DNA of 64,000 nucleotides from Saprospiraceae bacterium. GTDB taxonomy: Bacteria; Bacteroidota; Bacteroidia; Chitinophagales; Saprospiraceae. Below, piece by piece: positions 53,257 through 61,657 of this stretch. Each line of letters opens with the position of its first letter. Within the stretch, counting starts at the first letter, position 1. The translations under genes and the position numbers were made by a program. The notes under the pieces were generated by a model. The model was given only the letters and a program-made list of their open reading frames with translations. It searched no databases and was not told the origin of the DNA. Location of the stretch: NCBI GenBank assembly GCA_041392805.1, contig JAWKLJ010000002.1:573001-637000 (forward strand). The letters are read 5' to 3'.

Positions 53257-54297
53257 ATGAACAGGAGAAACTTTACTAGAACCATCTCGACCGGTGCCGC
53301 CACTGCAGCAGTAGGCCTTTTAAATGCAAAGCCTTTCTCTCCGGTAGTCAAGCAAAGCTTCAAGGCCCAGCGCCTTCGAAGCGGGCAAACCGTCGGCCTG
53401 ATTACACCAGGGAGCTATATTGCTGACGAAGCCCTCGAAAAGGCCGTCACCAATCTGGAAAACCTAGAGCTGAAGGTCCTTTTAGGCAAGCATGCCCGAG
53501 CCAAACGAGGTTATACGGCAGGTACGGATCAGGAGCGCCTGGCCGATTTGCATGCTATGTTTGCTGATAGGGAGGTCGCCGCTATTTGGTGTGCCCGGGG
53601 GGGCTATGGCTGTAGCCGTTTGTTGCCTTACTTAGATTATAAACTGATTCGAAAGAACCCCAAATTACTGATTGGATACAGCGATATAACGGCTTTGCTC
53701 AATGCCATTTATGAGCGGACTGGCCTGGTGGGCATCCATGGCCCCGTCGGGGCCTCGGAGCCAACAGCCTACACCGTAGACCAGTTGCAAAAGGTACTGA
53801 TGGAGGGAATGACGCCCTACACCATTCGCCTCTGTGAAGAAAATCAAAAAGAAACAGCCACTGAATTTGAGGCCTATACCATCCGGGAAGGGGAGGCGCA
53901 GGGGCGCCTGGTCGGCGGTAACCTCTCCTTGATGGCTGCCATGGCCGGAACGGCCTACCAGCCTAACACTAAAGGTTGCCTGGTTTTCCTGGAAGATGTC
54001 GGTGAAAAACCTTACCGCATTGATCGGATGCTGACCCAAGTGCGGCAGTCCTATCACTTAGAGTCAGCAGCCGGTATCGCCTTAGGGATTTTTGCCGATT
54101 GCGAGGCAGATGCGGACGACCTTTCCTTGAGCTTAAAGGAATGCCTGAATGATCGACTTGGCGACCTGGGCATCCCCGTAATGTATGGCTTCTCCTTTGG
54201 CCATATTGCCAACCAGTGCACCCTTCCGATTGGCATCAATGCACGCATGCGCACCGCAGACCAAACCATTACCTTACTCGAAACAGCAGTTGTATAA
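53257..54297 (+). CDS. LD-carboxypeptidase, S66 family, Tat-like signal
   Basis: 346 residues. The N terminus, MNRRNFTRTISTGAATAAVG, is Tat-like (RRNF). S66 motifs: VGLITPGSYI, IWCARGGYGCSRLLPYLD, the nucleophile Ser142 in LIGYSDITALL, GIHGPVG, FLEDVGEKPYRIDRM and the His region YGFSFGHI. The enzyme cuts the D-Ala from muropeptides (L,D-carboxypeptidase) in cell-wall recycling. The next gene encodes a dipeptide epimerase and starts at the overlapping TAATG, which strongly supports a murein-peptide recycling operon. Confidence 0.93.
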   Translation: MNRRNFTRTISTGAATAAVGLLNAKPFSPVVKQSFKAQRLRSGQTVGLITPGSYIADEALEKAVTNLENLELKVLLGKHARAKRGYTAGTDQERLADLHAMFADREVAAIWCARGGYGCSRLLPYLDYKLIRKNPKLLIGYSDITALLNAIYERTGLVGIHGPVGASEPTAYTVDQLQKVLMEGMTPYTIRLCEENQKETATEFEAYTIREGEAQGRLVGGNLSLMAAMAGTAYQPNTKGCLVFLEDVGEKPYRIDRMLTQVRQSYHLESAAGIALGIFADCEADADDLSLSLKECLNDRLGDLGIPVMYGFSFGHIANQCTLPIGINARMRTADQTITLLETAVV

Positions 54298-55316
54298 TGA
54301 TGCTACTCAAATTACATACTTTTGACCTTATCCTCAGCTCTCCTTTCCGAATCGCTCATGGCGCTCGAACAGTACAACCTACCTTGGTCGTGGAGCTGAT
54401 AAGCGATGGACTTTCTGGTTATGGGGAAGCTACTGCCACTGCCCATTATGGCAAAAAGGTAGAGGCGATGGTGGAAACACTCGATAACTTACGATCGGTC
54501 ATTGAACAGGAAACCATCGATACGCCCGAAGCCTTTTGGGGAAGGATGTACCCCTATTTAAAGCATCACCCCTTTGAACTGTGCGCATTGGACGTGGCTG
54601 CACATGATCTATTTGCCAGGAAAAAGAACCTACCGCTTTATCAGCAATGGGGCTTGAACCCCGCCGATGCGCCGCTGACCAATTACACCATCGGCATCGG
54701 CCCTATCGAAGAAATGGTGGCCAAAATCGAAGCCTTTCCCTGGCCCGTTTATAAGATAAAATTAGGAACAGATTATGACCTGGAGATCATCCAGGCTCTC
54801 CGTCAAAAGACCAAGGCTACCTTTCGCGTAGATGCCAATACCGCCTGGACGGCAGCTCAAACCGTCGAACTGGCGCCCAAGTTCAAAGAGCTAGGTGTCG
54901 AATTCATAGAACAACCCTTAGCGCCCGACGATTGGGAGGGCATGCAGGCGGTTTATAAAGCTTCCGTTCTTCCCGTCATAGCCGACGAAAGTTGCCAATT
55001 GGAACCCGATGTGGACAAATGTGTCGGCCATTTTCATGGCATAAACATCAAATTGATGAAATGCGGCGGCCTCACCCCAGCCCGAAGGATGATAACAAGG
55101 GCCCGAACGCTAGGACTGGAAGTCATGGTTGGCTGTATGACGGAATCTACCATTGGGATTTCTGCAATTGCTCACTTGGCACCTTTGCTGGACTATGTAG
55201 ATATGGATGGCGCCTTATTGCTTAAAGAAGATATTGCTACGGGCGTAACTATGCATAATGGAAGGGCCGTGTTTCCTGACCGACCAGGTACCGGAGCAAT
55301 TTTGGGCAACACCTAA
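54297..55316 (+). CDS. L-Ala-D/L-Glu (dipeptide) epimerase, enolase superfamily
   Basis: 339 residues. The ATG at 54297 overlaps the preceding TAA (TAATG); a second ATG follows at once. The N-terminal capping domain has the YGEATAT loop. The barrel carries the acid/base lysine in YKIKLGTDYD, the metal ligands VDANTAW (Asp), FIEQPL (Glu) and IADESC (Asp), and the second catalytic lysine in GINIKLMKCGG, all as in dipeptide epimerases. It converts L-Ala-D-Glu from murein to L-Ala-L-Glu. It is translationally coupled with the LD-carboxypeptidase. The stop overlaps the convergent truA stop by 4 bp. Confidence 0.93.
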   Translation: MMLLKLHTFDLILSSPFRIAHGARTVQPTLVVELISDGLSGYGEATATAHYGKKVEAMVETLDNLRSVIEQETIDTPEAFWGRMYPYLKHHPFELCALDVAAHDLFARKKNLPLYQQWGLNPADAPLTNYTIGIGPIEEMVAKIEAFPWPVYKIKLGTDYDLEIIQALRQKTKATFRVDANTAWTAAQTVELAPKFKELGVEFIEQPLAPDDWEGMQAVYKASVLPVIADESCQLEPDVDKCVGHFHGINIKLMKCGGLTPARRMITRARTLGLEVMVGCMTESTIGISAIAHLAPLLDYVDMDGALLLKEDIATGVTMHNGRAVFPDRPGTGAILGNT

Positions 55317-56086
55317 AACCGCATAGGACTCGGCCGCCCGTCCGCCCAAAATGGGTAGCGAATATCCGTCAAAAAAAGCCCATGAGCAGGTACGCTCAAG
55401 GGTTTTGGTAGCAGTGTCTGCTGATCCATCGCATCTTTGACCGCTGCAAGGTCTAATTTACCCATTCCCACCTGAAGACACATCCCTACAATCAGCCTAA
55501 CCATTCCCCTCAAGAATCGATTAGCCGCGATGTGGAAGACCAGTTTTTGTCCATTCTCTAACACCTCCCATTCGGCACGTTGGAGGGTGCAAATCATGGT
55601 TTGGACATCGGTGTTGCTTTTACAAAAAGGATAAAAAGAGGAATAGTCGAGTAGGAGGGTGGCGGCTTCCTGCATCTTATCAATAGCCAAACCGGAAGCA
55701 AATGGATAGTAATAGCAAGTTTCTTGGGCAAAAGGGTCTTGCTGAAAGCCCAGGTGGTATTCATAGGCTCGGTGGTAGGCATCAAAGCGGGCATGCGCCT
55801 CCGGGGCAACTTGCCAAAACTGATAGATGACGATATCGGGACCAATAAACTTATTGATCCGGCGATCAAATCCCTGAGGGAATTCCCCGTCAAAATCGAA
55901 ATGGATATAATATTGTTTGGCGTGTACGCCCGTATCGGTCCGCCCACACCCCGTTATAGCAATGGACTGGTTTAGAATCGTAGAAAAAGCATCTTCCAAG
56001 GTCGATTGAACACTCACCTGTTTGGGCTGTCTTTGCCAACCAAAAAAACGGGTGCCGTTGTAGGCCAATTCAGCAAAATATCTCAT
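55313..56086 (-). CDS. truA: tRNA pseudouridine(38-40) synthase
   Basis: 257 residues. Begins MRYFAELAYNGTRFFGWQRQP, then VSVQSTLEDAF and the catalytic-Asp motif ITGCGRTDTGVHAKQY (Asp51). NRFLRGMVRLIVGMCLQVGMG is the typical C-terminal motif. It makes pseudouridine at positions 38-40 of the tRNA anticodon stem. Single gene; its last bases overlap the epimerase gene on the other strand. Confidence 0.96.
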   Translation of the reverse strand: MRYFAELAYNGTRFFGWQRQPKQVSVQSTLEDAFSTILNQSIAITGCGRTDTGVHAKQYYIHFDFDGEFPQGFDRRINKFIGPDIVIYQFWQVAPEAHARFDAYHRAYEYHLGFQQDPFAQETCYYYPFASGLAIDKMQEAATLLLDYSSFYPFCKSNTDVQTMICTLQRAEWEVLENGQKLVFHIAANRFLRGMVRLIVGMCLQVGMGKLDLAAVKDAMDQQTLLPKPLSVPAHGLFLTDIRYPFWADGRPSPMRF

Positions 56087-56135
56087 GGTGCGCCCTAGGT
56101 TTCGGGCAAAGGTAAGGATTACTGGCTAAATACAG

Positions 56136-56192
56136 CGCAGTCAAGGGGTGATTCAGCGGAGGAGAACAAGGATTAATCACCCCTTGACTGCG
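56136..56192. repeat. Long perfect palindrome, copy 1
   Basis: CGCAGTCAAGGGGTGATT (56136-56153) pairs over all 18 bp with AATCACCCCTTGACTGCG (56175-56192), around a 21-nt loop. A close copy follows the receptor gene at 58782-58845. Possible bidirectional terminator or REP-like element. Confidence 0.85.
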
Positions 56193-56357
56193 TTGCCACT
56201 ACGCTGACGGAATATCCTTTTTGCCACTTTCTCTAAGGATGCGACCCACTACAGCCGATAAGCAGCCTAATGCAAGGCCATCATTTGCCGCACCTCTCTT
56301 TTCGCCCACCTTTGTGGCATTAAAAGTTCTACAAACGTTTATTAACACTAAATTACC

Positions 56358-58781
56358 ATGAGAAAATTAACTAAATTATGGCTAAGTGCAGGTATGTTCT
56401 TCTTGGGGAACCTGCTTTTTGCCCAGGGTACCATCGAAGGACTAGTCCTGGATGGAAACAAGGAAGCCATTATTGGCGCGAATGTTCTATTGCTTAATGC
56501 TACCGATTCGTCCTTTGTACGGGGAGATATAACAGATGGAAGCGGTCATTACATTTTTGAAAAAATCACCAATGGGTCCTATTTTATTTCGACCACTATG
56601 GTTGGGTATAACAGTTTTTACACACCTACCTTTAATATGACTGAAAATGCAGACCTTAGGATGGATCCCATCCGCTTGGAGGGGGGCGTAACGCTGTCAG
56701 AAGTGAAAGTGATCGGCAAAAAAGTGCCTTATGAGGCCAAAATTGATCGACTCGTGATCAATATCGAAAATAGTGTCCTCTCCTCAAGTTCAACCGCGTT
56801 GGAAATTCTGGAACGATCTCCTGGTGTCGTCGTTAATCGCCAAAACAACACTATTTCCTTAGTTGGAAAAAATGGCGTCAATGTGATGATCAATGGCAAG
56901 CGCAGTTTCATGCCGGTATCGAGTTTGGTACAATTCCTGGAAGGGATGAGTGCTGCTAATATCAAAAGCATCGAATTGATCACTGTTCCGCCTGCCAACT
57001 TTGATGCGGAAGGTGATGGCGGCTACATCAATATCGTCTTGAAAAAAAGAACGGACGAAGGCCTCAACGGCTCTTTTTCGGCCTCCTACGGCTATGGCAA
57101 AGGATCCGTATCCAATGACAATATTGACTTGAATTATAGAAAAGGAAAATTGAATCTATTTGGGAATTATTCCTTTGTCTTAAATGGCCAAGAGCAGTAT
57201 TTTATCACAGACCGAACCATTACAGAGGGCAACAATGTGGATCAATCTCTTACAAGTTTGCTCCGTAACCCTACTCAGCGAAACCACAACCTTAGATTTG
57301 GAATAGACTACCAGGTTTCGGATAAAACCATTATCGGCACATTGTTTTCTGGTTATGATAATAAATGGAGCATGGAGGCACTCAATACCAACCAGATTCT
57401 AAATAATTACGGACTGGCAGCTGTTAATGTGATTGAAAATATAGAACGAAACCAATGGCAGCATTATAGTGCCAACTTCAATGTCAAACATAATTTCACG
57501 GAACGGGAGTTTGTTAGCTTTGATGTCGACTACTTGGATTTTTATAATGAAAATCCCACCGATTACATCAATACCGTATTTAATGGTTCCCATACCTTTT
57601 TGCGGAATGAATTCACAAAATCCAGTAAGACGACACCCATTGGTATGCTGGTGGGTAAAATGGATTACCACAGGACGTTTAATGACAACTTCAAGTTGGA
57701 TATGGGAATCAAGGGCGTCCGTTCTAGTTTCCAGAACAGGGTACTTGTCCAGACGATGGAAGGAGGAAATTGGCAGACTGATCCTTCACTCACAAGCAAT
57801 AGTGAATTAGTCGAGCAAATATTAGCAGCTTATGCCTCCTCAGCTATCCAATTGGGAAAGCAAACGACCGCAAAAATAGGACTCCGTTATGAATACACAG
57901 ATTCTAAACTTGACACTGATTCAGATGGTAGGGTGATCGATCGGCAATTTGGAAAATTCTTTCCAAGCGCCTATTTATCGCATAATTTCAGTGAGACTTT
58001 TGGCGCTAATTTATCTTATTCTCGCAGGATTACTCGCCCCACATTCAACGAAATGGCCCCCTTCGTCTTCCTGGTTGATCCGACGACCTTTTTTGCTGGA
58101 AATGTATCGATACAGCCTTCCTTTACGGATGCCTTTAAGATGGATTTGCGTTATAAGTCTATCTTCTTTTCGGTTCAATATTCTTTTCAGGACAGCACCA
58201 TTGCCAGGTTCCAGCAGCAATACGATCCTGAAACAAATCGATTGCTATTATTAACGCAAAACCTTAAGGATTCAAAGGTTTTATCCTTTACGGTAGGATT
58301 CCCAGTGAAATTAACCAATTGGTGGGAAATGCGAACGAATGCCATTTATTTTCAACAAGAAAACAATTCATATATCCAGGGAGAACCCATACAGCTGAAA
58401 AAAGATTATGTCCAATTCAATTCAACACAATCGCTGACACTACCTAAGGGTTTTTCTTCAGAAATTTCTTTTTTCTACATCGGTCCAAGGATTTCCGGTA
58501 CCCTCCAATTTGGCCAAATGTATGGTCTTAGCATAGGGATGCAGAAGAACCTGGGAGCCAAATGGGGAACTTTGCGACTTAATGTAACGGATGTACTGAA
58601 TTCTGTCAAATTAAAAGGAATGGCTAATGTAGAAGCACAACACCTTTCCTACAATGGTATCTTTGACTTTTCTCAACGTACCTTCTCACTGACCTATTCC
58701 AGAAATTTTGGTAACCAAAAGTTGAAGTCAACTCGAAATCGCGAAAGAGGTGCTGCGGAGGAAAGCCAGCGCGTTAATTAG
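56358..58781 (+). CDS. Outer-membrane beta-barrel receptor (TonB-receptor-like, OMP_b-brl_3 type)
   Basis: 807 residues with a signal peptide (MRKLTKLWLSAGMFFLGNLLFAQ). Residues 24-105 form a CarboxypepD-like regulatory domain (GTIEGLVLDGNKEAIIGANV). A plug follows (LEILERSPGVVVNRQNNTIS, MINGKRSFMPVSSLVQFLEG, VPPANFDAEGDGGYINIVLKK), then a long barrel ending LTYSRNFGNQKLKSTRNRE. There is no TonB-box SusC signature, so it belongs to the outer membrane beta-barrel family found in Bacteroidota, possibly for metal or small-ligand uptake. It is flanked on both sides by the same palindrome. Confidence 0.9.
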   Translation: MRKLTKLWLSAGMFFLGNLLFAQGTIEGLVLDGNKEAIIGANVLLLNATDSSFVRGDITDGSGHYIFEKITNGSYFISTTMVGYNSFYTPTFNMTENADLRMDPIRLEGGVTLSEVKVIGKKVPYEAKIDRLVINIENSVLSSSSTALEILERSPGVVVNRQNNTISLVGKNGVNVMINGKRSFMPVSSLVQFLEGMSAANIKSIELITVPPANFDAEGDGGYINIVLKKRTDEGLNGSFSASYGYGKGSVSNDNIDLNYRKGKLNLFGNYSFVLNGQEQYFITDRTITEGNNVDQSLTSLLRNPTQRNHNLRFGIDYQVSDKTIIGTLFSGYDNKWSMEALNTNQILNNYGLAAVNVIENIERNQWQHYSANFNVKHNFTEREFVSFDVDYLDFYNENPTDYINTVFNGSHTFLRNEFTKSSKTTPIGMLVGKMDYHRTFNDNFKLDMGIKGVRSSFQNRVLVQTMEGGNWQTDPSLTSNSELVEQILAAYASSAIQLGKQTTAKIGLRYEYTDSKLDTDSDGRVIDRQFGKFFPSAYLSHNFSETFGANLSYSRRITRPTFNEMAPFVFLVDPTTFFAGNVSIQPSFTDAFKMDLRYKSIFFSVQYSFQDSTIARFQQQYDPETNRLLLLTQNLKDSKVLSFTVGFPVKLTNWWEMRTNAIYFQQENNSYIQGEPIQLKKDYVQFNSTQSLTLPKGFSSEISFFYIGPRISGTLQFGQMYGLSIGMQKNLGAKWGTLRLNVTDVLNSVKLKGMANVEAQHLSYNGIFDFSQRTFSLTYSRNFGNQKLKSTRNRERGAAEESQRVN

Positions 58782-58845
58782 CGCTGAAGTCAAGGGGTGA
58801 TTCAGCAGCGGAGAACAACGTTTAATCACCCCCTGACCTTCGCAT
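58782..58845. repeat. Palindrome, copy 2 (imperfect)
   Basis: GAAGTCAAGGGGTGATTCAG and TTTAATCACCCCCTGACCTTC form the same stem as copy 1, with two mismatches. It begins 5 bp after the receptor gene's stop. Confidence 0.8.
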
Positions 58846-58854
58846 GCGCCTGGA

Positions 58855-59235
58855 TTAGCCAATCACCGCATTATCCTTTGCCATATTTGCTGCATATGCC
58901 CAGGCAGCTCCACCTAATGCCAGATCTTTCAGCATGTTGCCCATAGCCGATTGGGCCGCCATACCCTCAGCCCCCAGCATGCCAGGCAGGTGTATGGATA
59001 AAGCGAAGATGATGAGCATTAGTCCCAAAAGAGCCGTAGCCAGTTTATCCATTTTGCCAATTGCGATACTCACTGCTGCCGCAATAAGCCCTATACCGGT
59101 GAGATAAACCCAAATTGCTCCGCCGGGAATAGGCACCATCCCCGCCATTGCATTGGCATTTCCTAAATGGCCCAGTCCAAATACCAGCATTGGAAGGGCA
59201 TAAATATATTTACCAAGCTTTAATACTGCATTCAT
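58855..59235 (-). CDS. DoxX-like small membrane protein
   Basis: 126 residues, four hydrophobic segments (about 10-28, 38-58, 62-80, 100-120). The start MNAVLKLGKYIYALPMLVFGLGHL and MVPIPGGAIWVYLTG match the DoxX family of small membrane proteins, some linked to thiosulfate oxidation or oxidative stress. No partner is adjacent. Confidence 0.85.
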   Translation of the reverse strand: MNAVLKLGKYIYALPMLVFGLGHLGNANAMAGMVPIPGGAIWVYLTGIGLIAAAVSIAIGKMDKLATALLGLMLIIFALSIHLPGMLGAEGMAAQSAMGNMLKDLALGGAAWAYAANMAKDNAVIG

Positions 59236-59394
59236 AATAAACAGGGTTTAAATGTTGAAAAATAAAATGTATTTACAACTAGTGTTTATACACCAATTAA
59301 TGAAATTTAAGCACTAAATTTTTAATGGCAAATAATTTTCGGAATTTTTTTTTGAAGAACTTTTTATTTTCGGCAGAATGTGTGGTTGGAAATA

Positions 59395-59433
59395 AAAAAC
59401 GCCTTGTAAAATTTGCATTTACAAGGCGTTTTT
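59395..59433 (-). terminator. Terminator of clpX
   Basis: AAAAACGCCTTGTAAA (59395-59410) pairs perfectly with TTTACAAGGCGTTTTT (59418-59433) with a 7-nt loop and T/A-rich flanks, 43 bp beyond the clpX stop. Confidence 0.85.
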
Positions 59434-59475
59434 CTTTGAGCGGAAGAGTTAGCCGCGCTAGGTACTTCTCAAGTA

Positions 59476-60729
59476 TTAAGCTGCTTTTAGTTTGGCGAGC
59501 CTGGAATGGCTCATTTTCTCTTCTGCATATACTCTATCGATCGTAAATTCTTTAATTTCTTTTTGAGAAGGGAGGTCAAACATTGCATCTGTCAGGATGG
59601 CTTCACAGATGGACCGTAAGCCACGAGCACCCAGTTGAAATTCCAATGCTTTCTCCGCAATGAAATCCAGGGCATCGTCAGTGAGTTTTAATTTAACGCC
59701 CTCCAGGTCAAAGAGTTTTGTATATTGTTTAACCAAGGAATTTCTTGGTTCGGTCATAATGCGTTTAAGTGACTCAAGGTCTAGGGGATTGAGGTAAGTT
59801 AAAACGGGTAACCGACCAATTAATTCAGGGATCAGCCCGAACCGCTTGAGGTCCTGGTGGCTAACATACTGCAGCAAGTTATCTTTATCAATCGCCCCGA
59901 TAGCATCGTCTGCTGATTTGTAGCCGATGACTTGGGTATTGATACGTCTGGCAATATTTCTTTCAATCCCATCAAAAGCACCACCACAAATAAACAAGAT
60001 ATTCGAAGTGTTGACTTTTACTAATTTTTGTTCTGGATGCTTGCGGCCTCCCTGAGGCGGCACATTTACGTCGGTACCTTCCAGCATCTTCAGCATAGCC
60101 TGCTGAACACCCTCTCCTGACACATCCCGTGTAATAGATGGATTGTCACTCTTGCGCGCTATTTTATCAATTTCATCGATGTATACAATACCTTTTTCGG
60201 CAGATGTCACATCGTAATCACAAACCTGTAGCAAGCGACTAAGGATACTTTCTACATCCTCTCCCACATATCCAGCTTCTGTAAAAACAGTAGCATCCAC
60301 AATAGAAAAGGGAACATTCAGAAATTTGGCGATGGTTTTTGCTAGTAAGGTTTTGCCCGTACCCGTTTGACCAACAAATAGAATATTGGACTTTTCTATT
60401 TCTACCTCATCCGATTTCAGAGGTTGACGTAGCCGCTTATAATGGTTATAAACGGCAACAGAAAGAATTTTTTTGGCATCATCTTGTCCAATGATATATT
60501 GGTCTAAATGATTTTTTATGTCCTTAGGTGTAACCGTTTCAGGCATTAAGAAGGAGCCCCCATTTTCCTGTTTGCTGTTATTACCATAGAGTTCTTCCTC
60601 AATGATCTCTCCGGCCTGTTCTACACAGACCTCACAGATATGTCCTTCAATACCTGCGATAAGAATAAGTGCTTCCGACTTATCTCTTCCACAAAAAGAA
60701 CAACGATAATTTTGTTTACTCTTTCGCAT
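59476..60729 (-). CDS. clpX: ATP-dependent Clp protease ATP-binding subunit ClpX
   Basis: 417 residues. N-terminal zinc-binding domain with Cys10, Cys13, Cys32, Cys35 (CSFCGRDK; CEVCVEQ). Walker A: GQTGTGKTLLAKT; Walker B: IVYIDEIDKIARK. The pore motif is YVGEDVE and sensor 2 is GARGLRSI. The ClpP-docking loop reads VIGY rather than the E. coli IGF. The unfoldase feeds substrates to ClpP, encoded upstream, separated from clpX by a terminator-like hairpin that may tune relative expression. Confidence 0.97.
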   Translation of the reverse strand: MRKSKQNYRCSFCGRDKSEALILIAGIEGHICEVCVEQAGEIIEEELYGNNSKQENGGSFLMPETVTPKDIKNHLDQYIIGQDDAKKILSVAVYNHYKRLRQPLKSDEVEIEKSNILFVGQTGTGKTLLAKTIAKFLNVPFSIVDATVFTEAGYVGEDVESILSRLLQVCDYDVTSAEKGIVYIDEIDKIARKSDNPSITRDVSGEGVQQAMLKMLEGTDVNVPPQGGRKHPEQKLVKVNTSNILFICGGAFDGIERNIARRINTQVIGYKSADDAIGAIDKDNLLQYVSHQDLKRFGLIPELIGRLPVLTYLNPLDLESLKRIMTEPRNSLVKQYTKLFDLEGVKLKLTDDALDFIAEKALEFQLGARGLRSICEAILTDAMFDLPSQKEIKEFTIDRVYAEEKMSHSRLAKLKAA

Positions 60730-60765
60730 GTCTAAGACGCTTCTTTGATGATAAAGTTAACCAAA

Positions 60766-60797
60766 AACACCACAAAACCTATAGATTTTGTGGTGTT
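60766..60797 (-). terminator. Hairpin between clpP and clpX (attenuator or terminator)
   Basis: AACACCACAAAA pairs perfectly with TTTTGTGGTGTT around an 8-nt loop, and on the minus strand is followed by TTTTTGG. It should terminate or attenuate transcription between clpP and clpX. Confidence 0.75.
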
Positions 60798-60816
60798 CTT
60801 ATGGTAAGTCATTGCC

Positions 60817-61524
60817 TTAATCCTTTTTTTTAGGATTATTTCGATCCAGTACCTCGTCAATTAACCCGTAGGCTTTAGCGTCTTCTGCCTTCATCCAGTT
60901 ATCCCGCTCACAGTCCGCTTGGATTTTTTCATAAGGTTGACCAGTATGGTGAGCCAAAATATCGTATAGTGCTTTTTGTTGCTCTTTGATCAGTTTGTAA
61001 TAGATTTCCATTTCTGTCACCTGTCCTTGCATGCCACCCAATGGTTGGTGGATCATGACGCGACTGTGGAACAAGCAGGTTCTTTTACCTTTGGTACCAG
61101 CAGCCAACAGAACGGCACCCATAGAAGCTGCCAGACCTGTACAGATGGTTCCTATATCAGGTGAAACATATTGCATGGTATCATAAATACCTAAGCCCGA
61201 AATGACAGACCCACCAGGGCTATTGATAAACATCTGTACATCTCTTTTGGGATCGGTGGATTCAAGGAATAGCAACTGTGCTTGAATAACGTTGGCTACA
61301 TAATCATTAACGGGAACTCCCATAAAAATGATTCTATCCATCATCAACCGAGAAAAGACGTCTAATCCAACGATGTTCATACTACGTTCCTCAATTACAT
61401 TTGGCGTAAAGCCTTGTATATTCGGGTAACCGGTAGTCGACTGTTCAGCATATTTCTCTAAGTGCATGCTACTCATTCCCAAGTGCTTGGTAGCATACTT
61501 CATAAATTCATCTTTGTGGAACAT
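60817..61524 (-). CDS. clpP: ATP-dependent Clp protease proteolytic subunit
   Basis: 235 residues. Catalytic triad Ser134 (CTGLAASMGAVLL), His159 (RVMIHQPLGG) and Asp208 (ERDNW). The N-terminal ~45 residues form a propeptide-like extension, longer than in E. coli but usual in Bacteroidota. It forms the 14-mer protease chamber used with ClpX. It lies between tig and clpX in the conserved tig-clpP-clpX order; spacing to tig is 133 bp. Confidence 0.97.
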   Translation of the reverse strand: MFHKDEFMKYATKHLGMSSMHLEKYAEQSTTGYPNIQGFTPNVIEERSMNIVGLDVFSRLMMDRIIFMGVPVNDYVANVIQAQLLFLESTDPKRDVQMFINSPGGSVISGLGIYDTMQYVSPDIGTICTGLAASMGAVLLAAGTKGKRTCLFHSRVMIHQPLGGMQGQVTEMEIYYKLIKEQQKALYDILAHHTGQPYEKIQADCERDNWMKAEDAKAYGLIDEVLDRNNPKKKD

Positions 61525-61657
61525 GTAATGCTGTTTTTTTGTTGAGTTAACTAAATGTCAATGATAATAACACCTAAGTCCTCTGGCGGTTGACTTCTTG
61601 TGGTCTATAATATTAATTTTTTTTATCTCTTTATTTAGAACAAAGGCACATCAGCGC

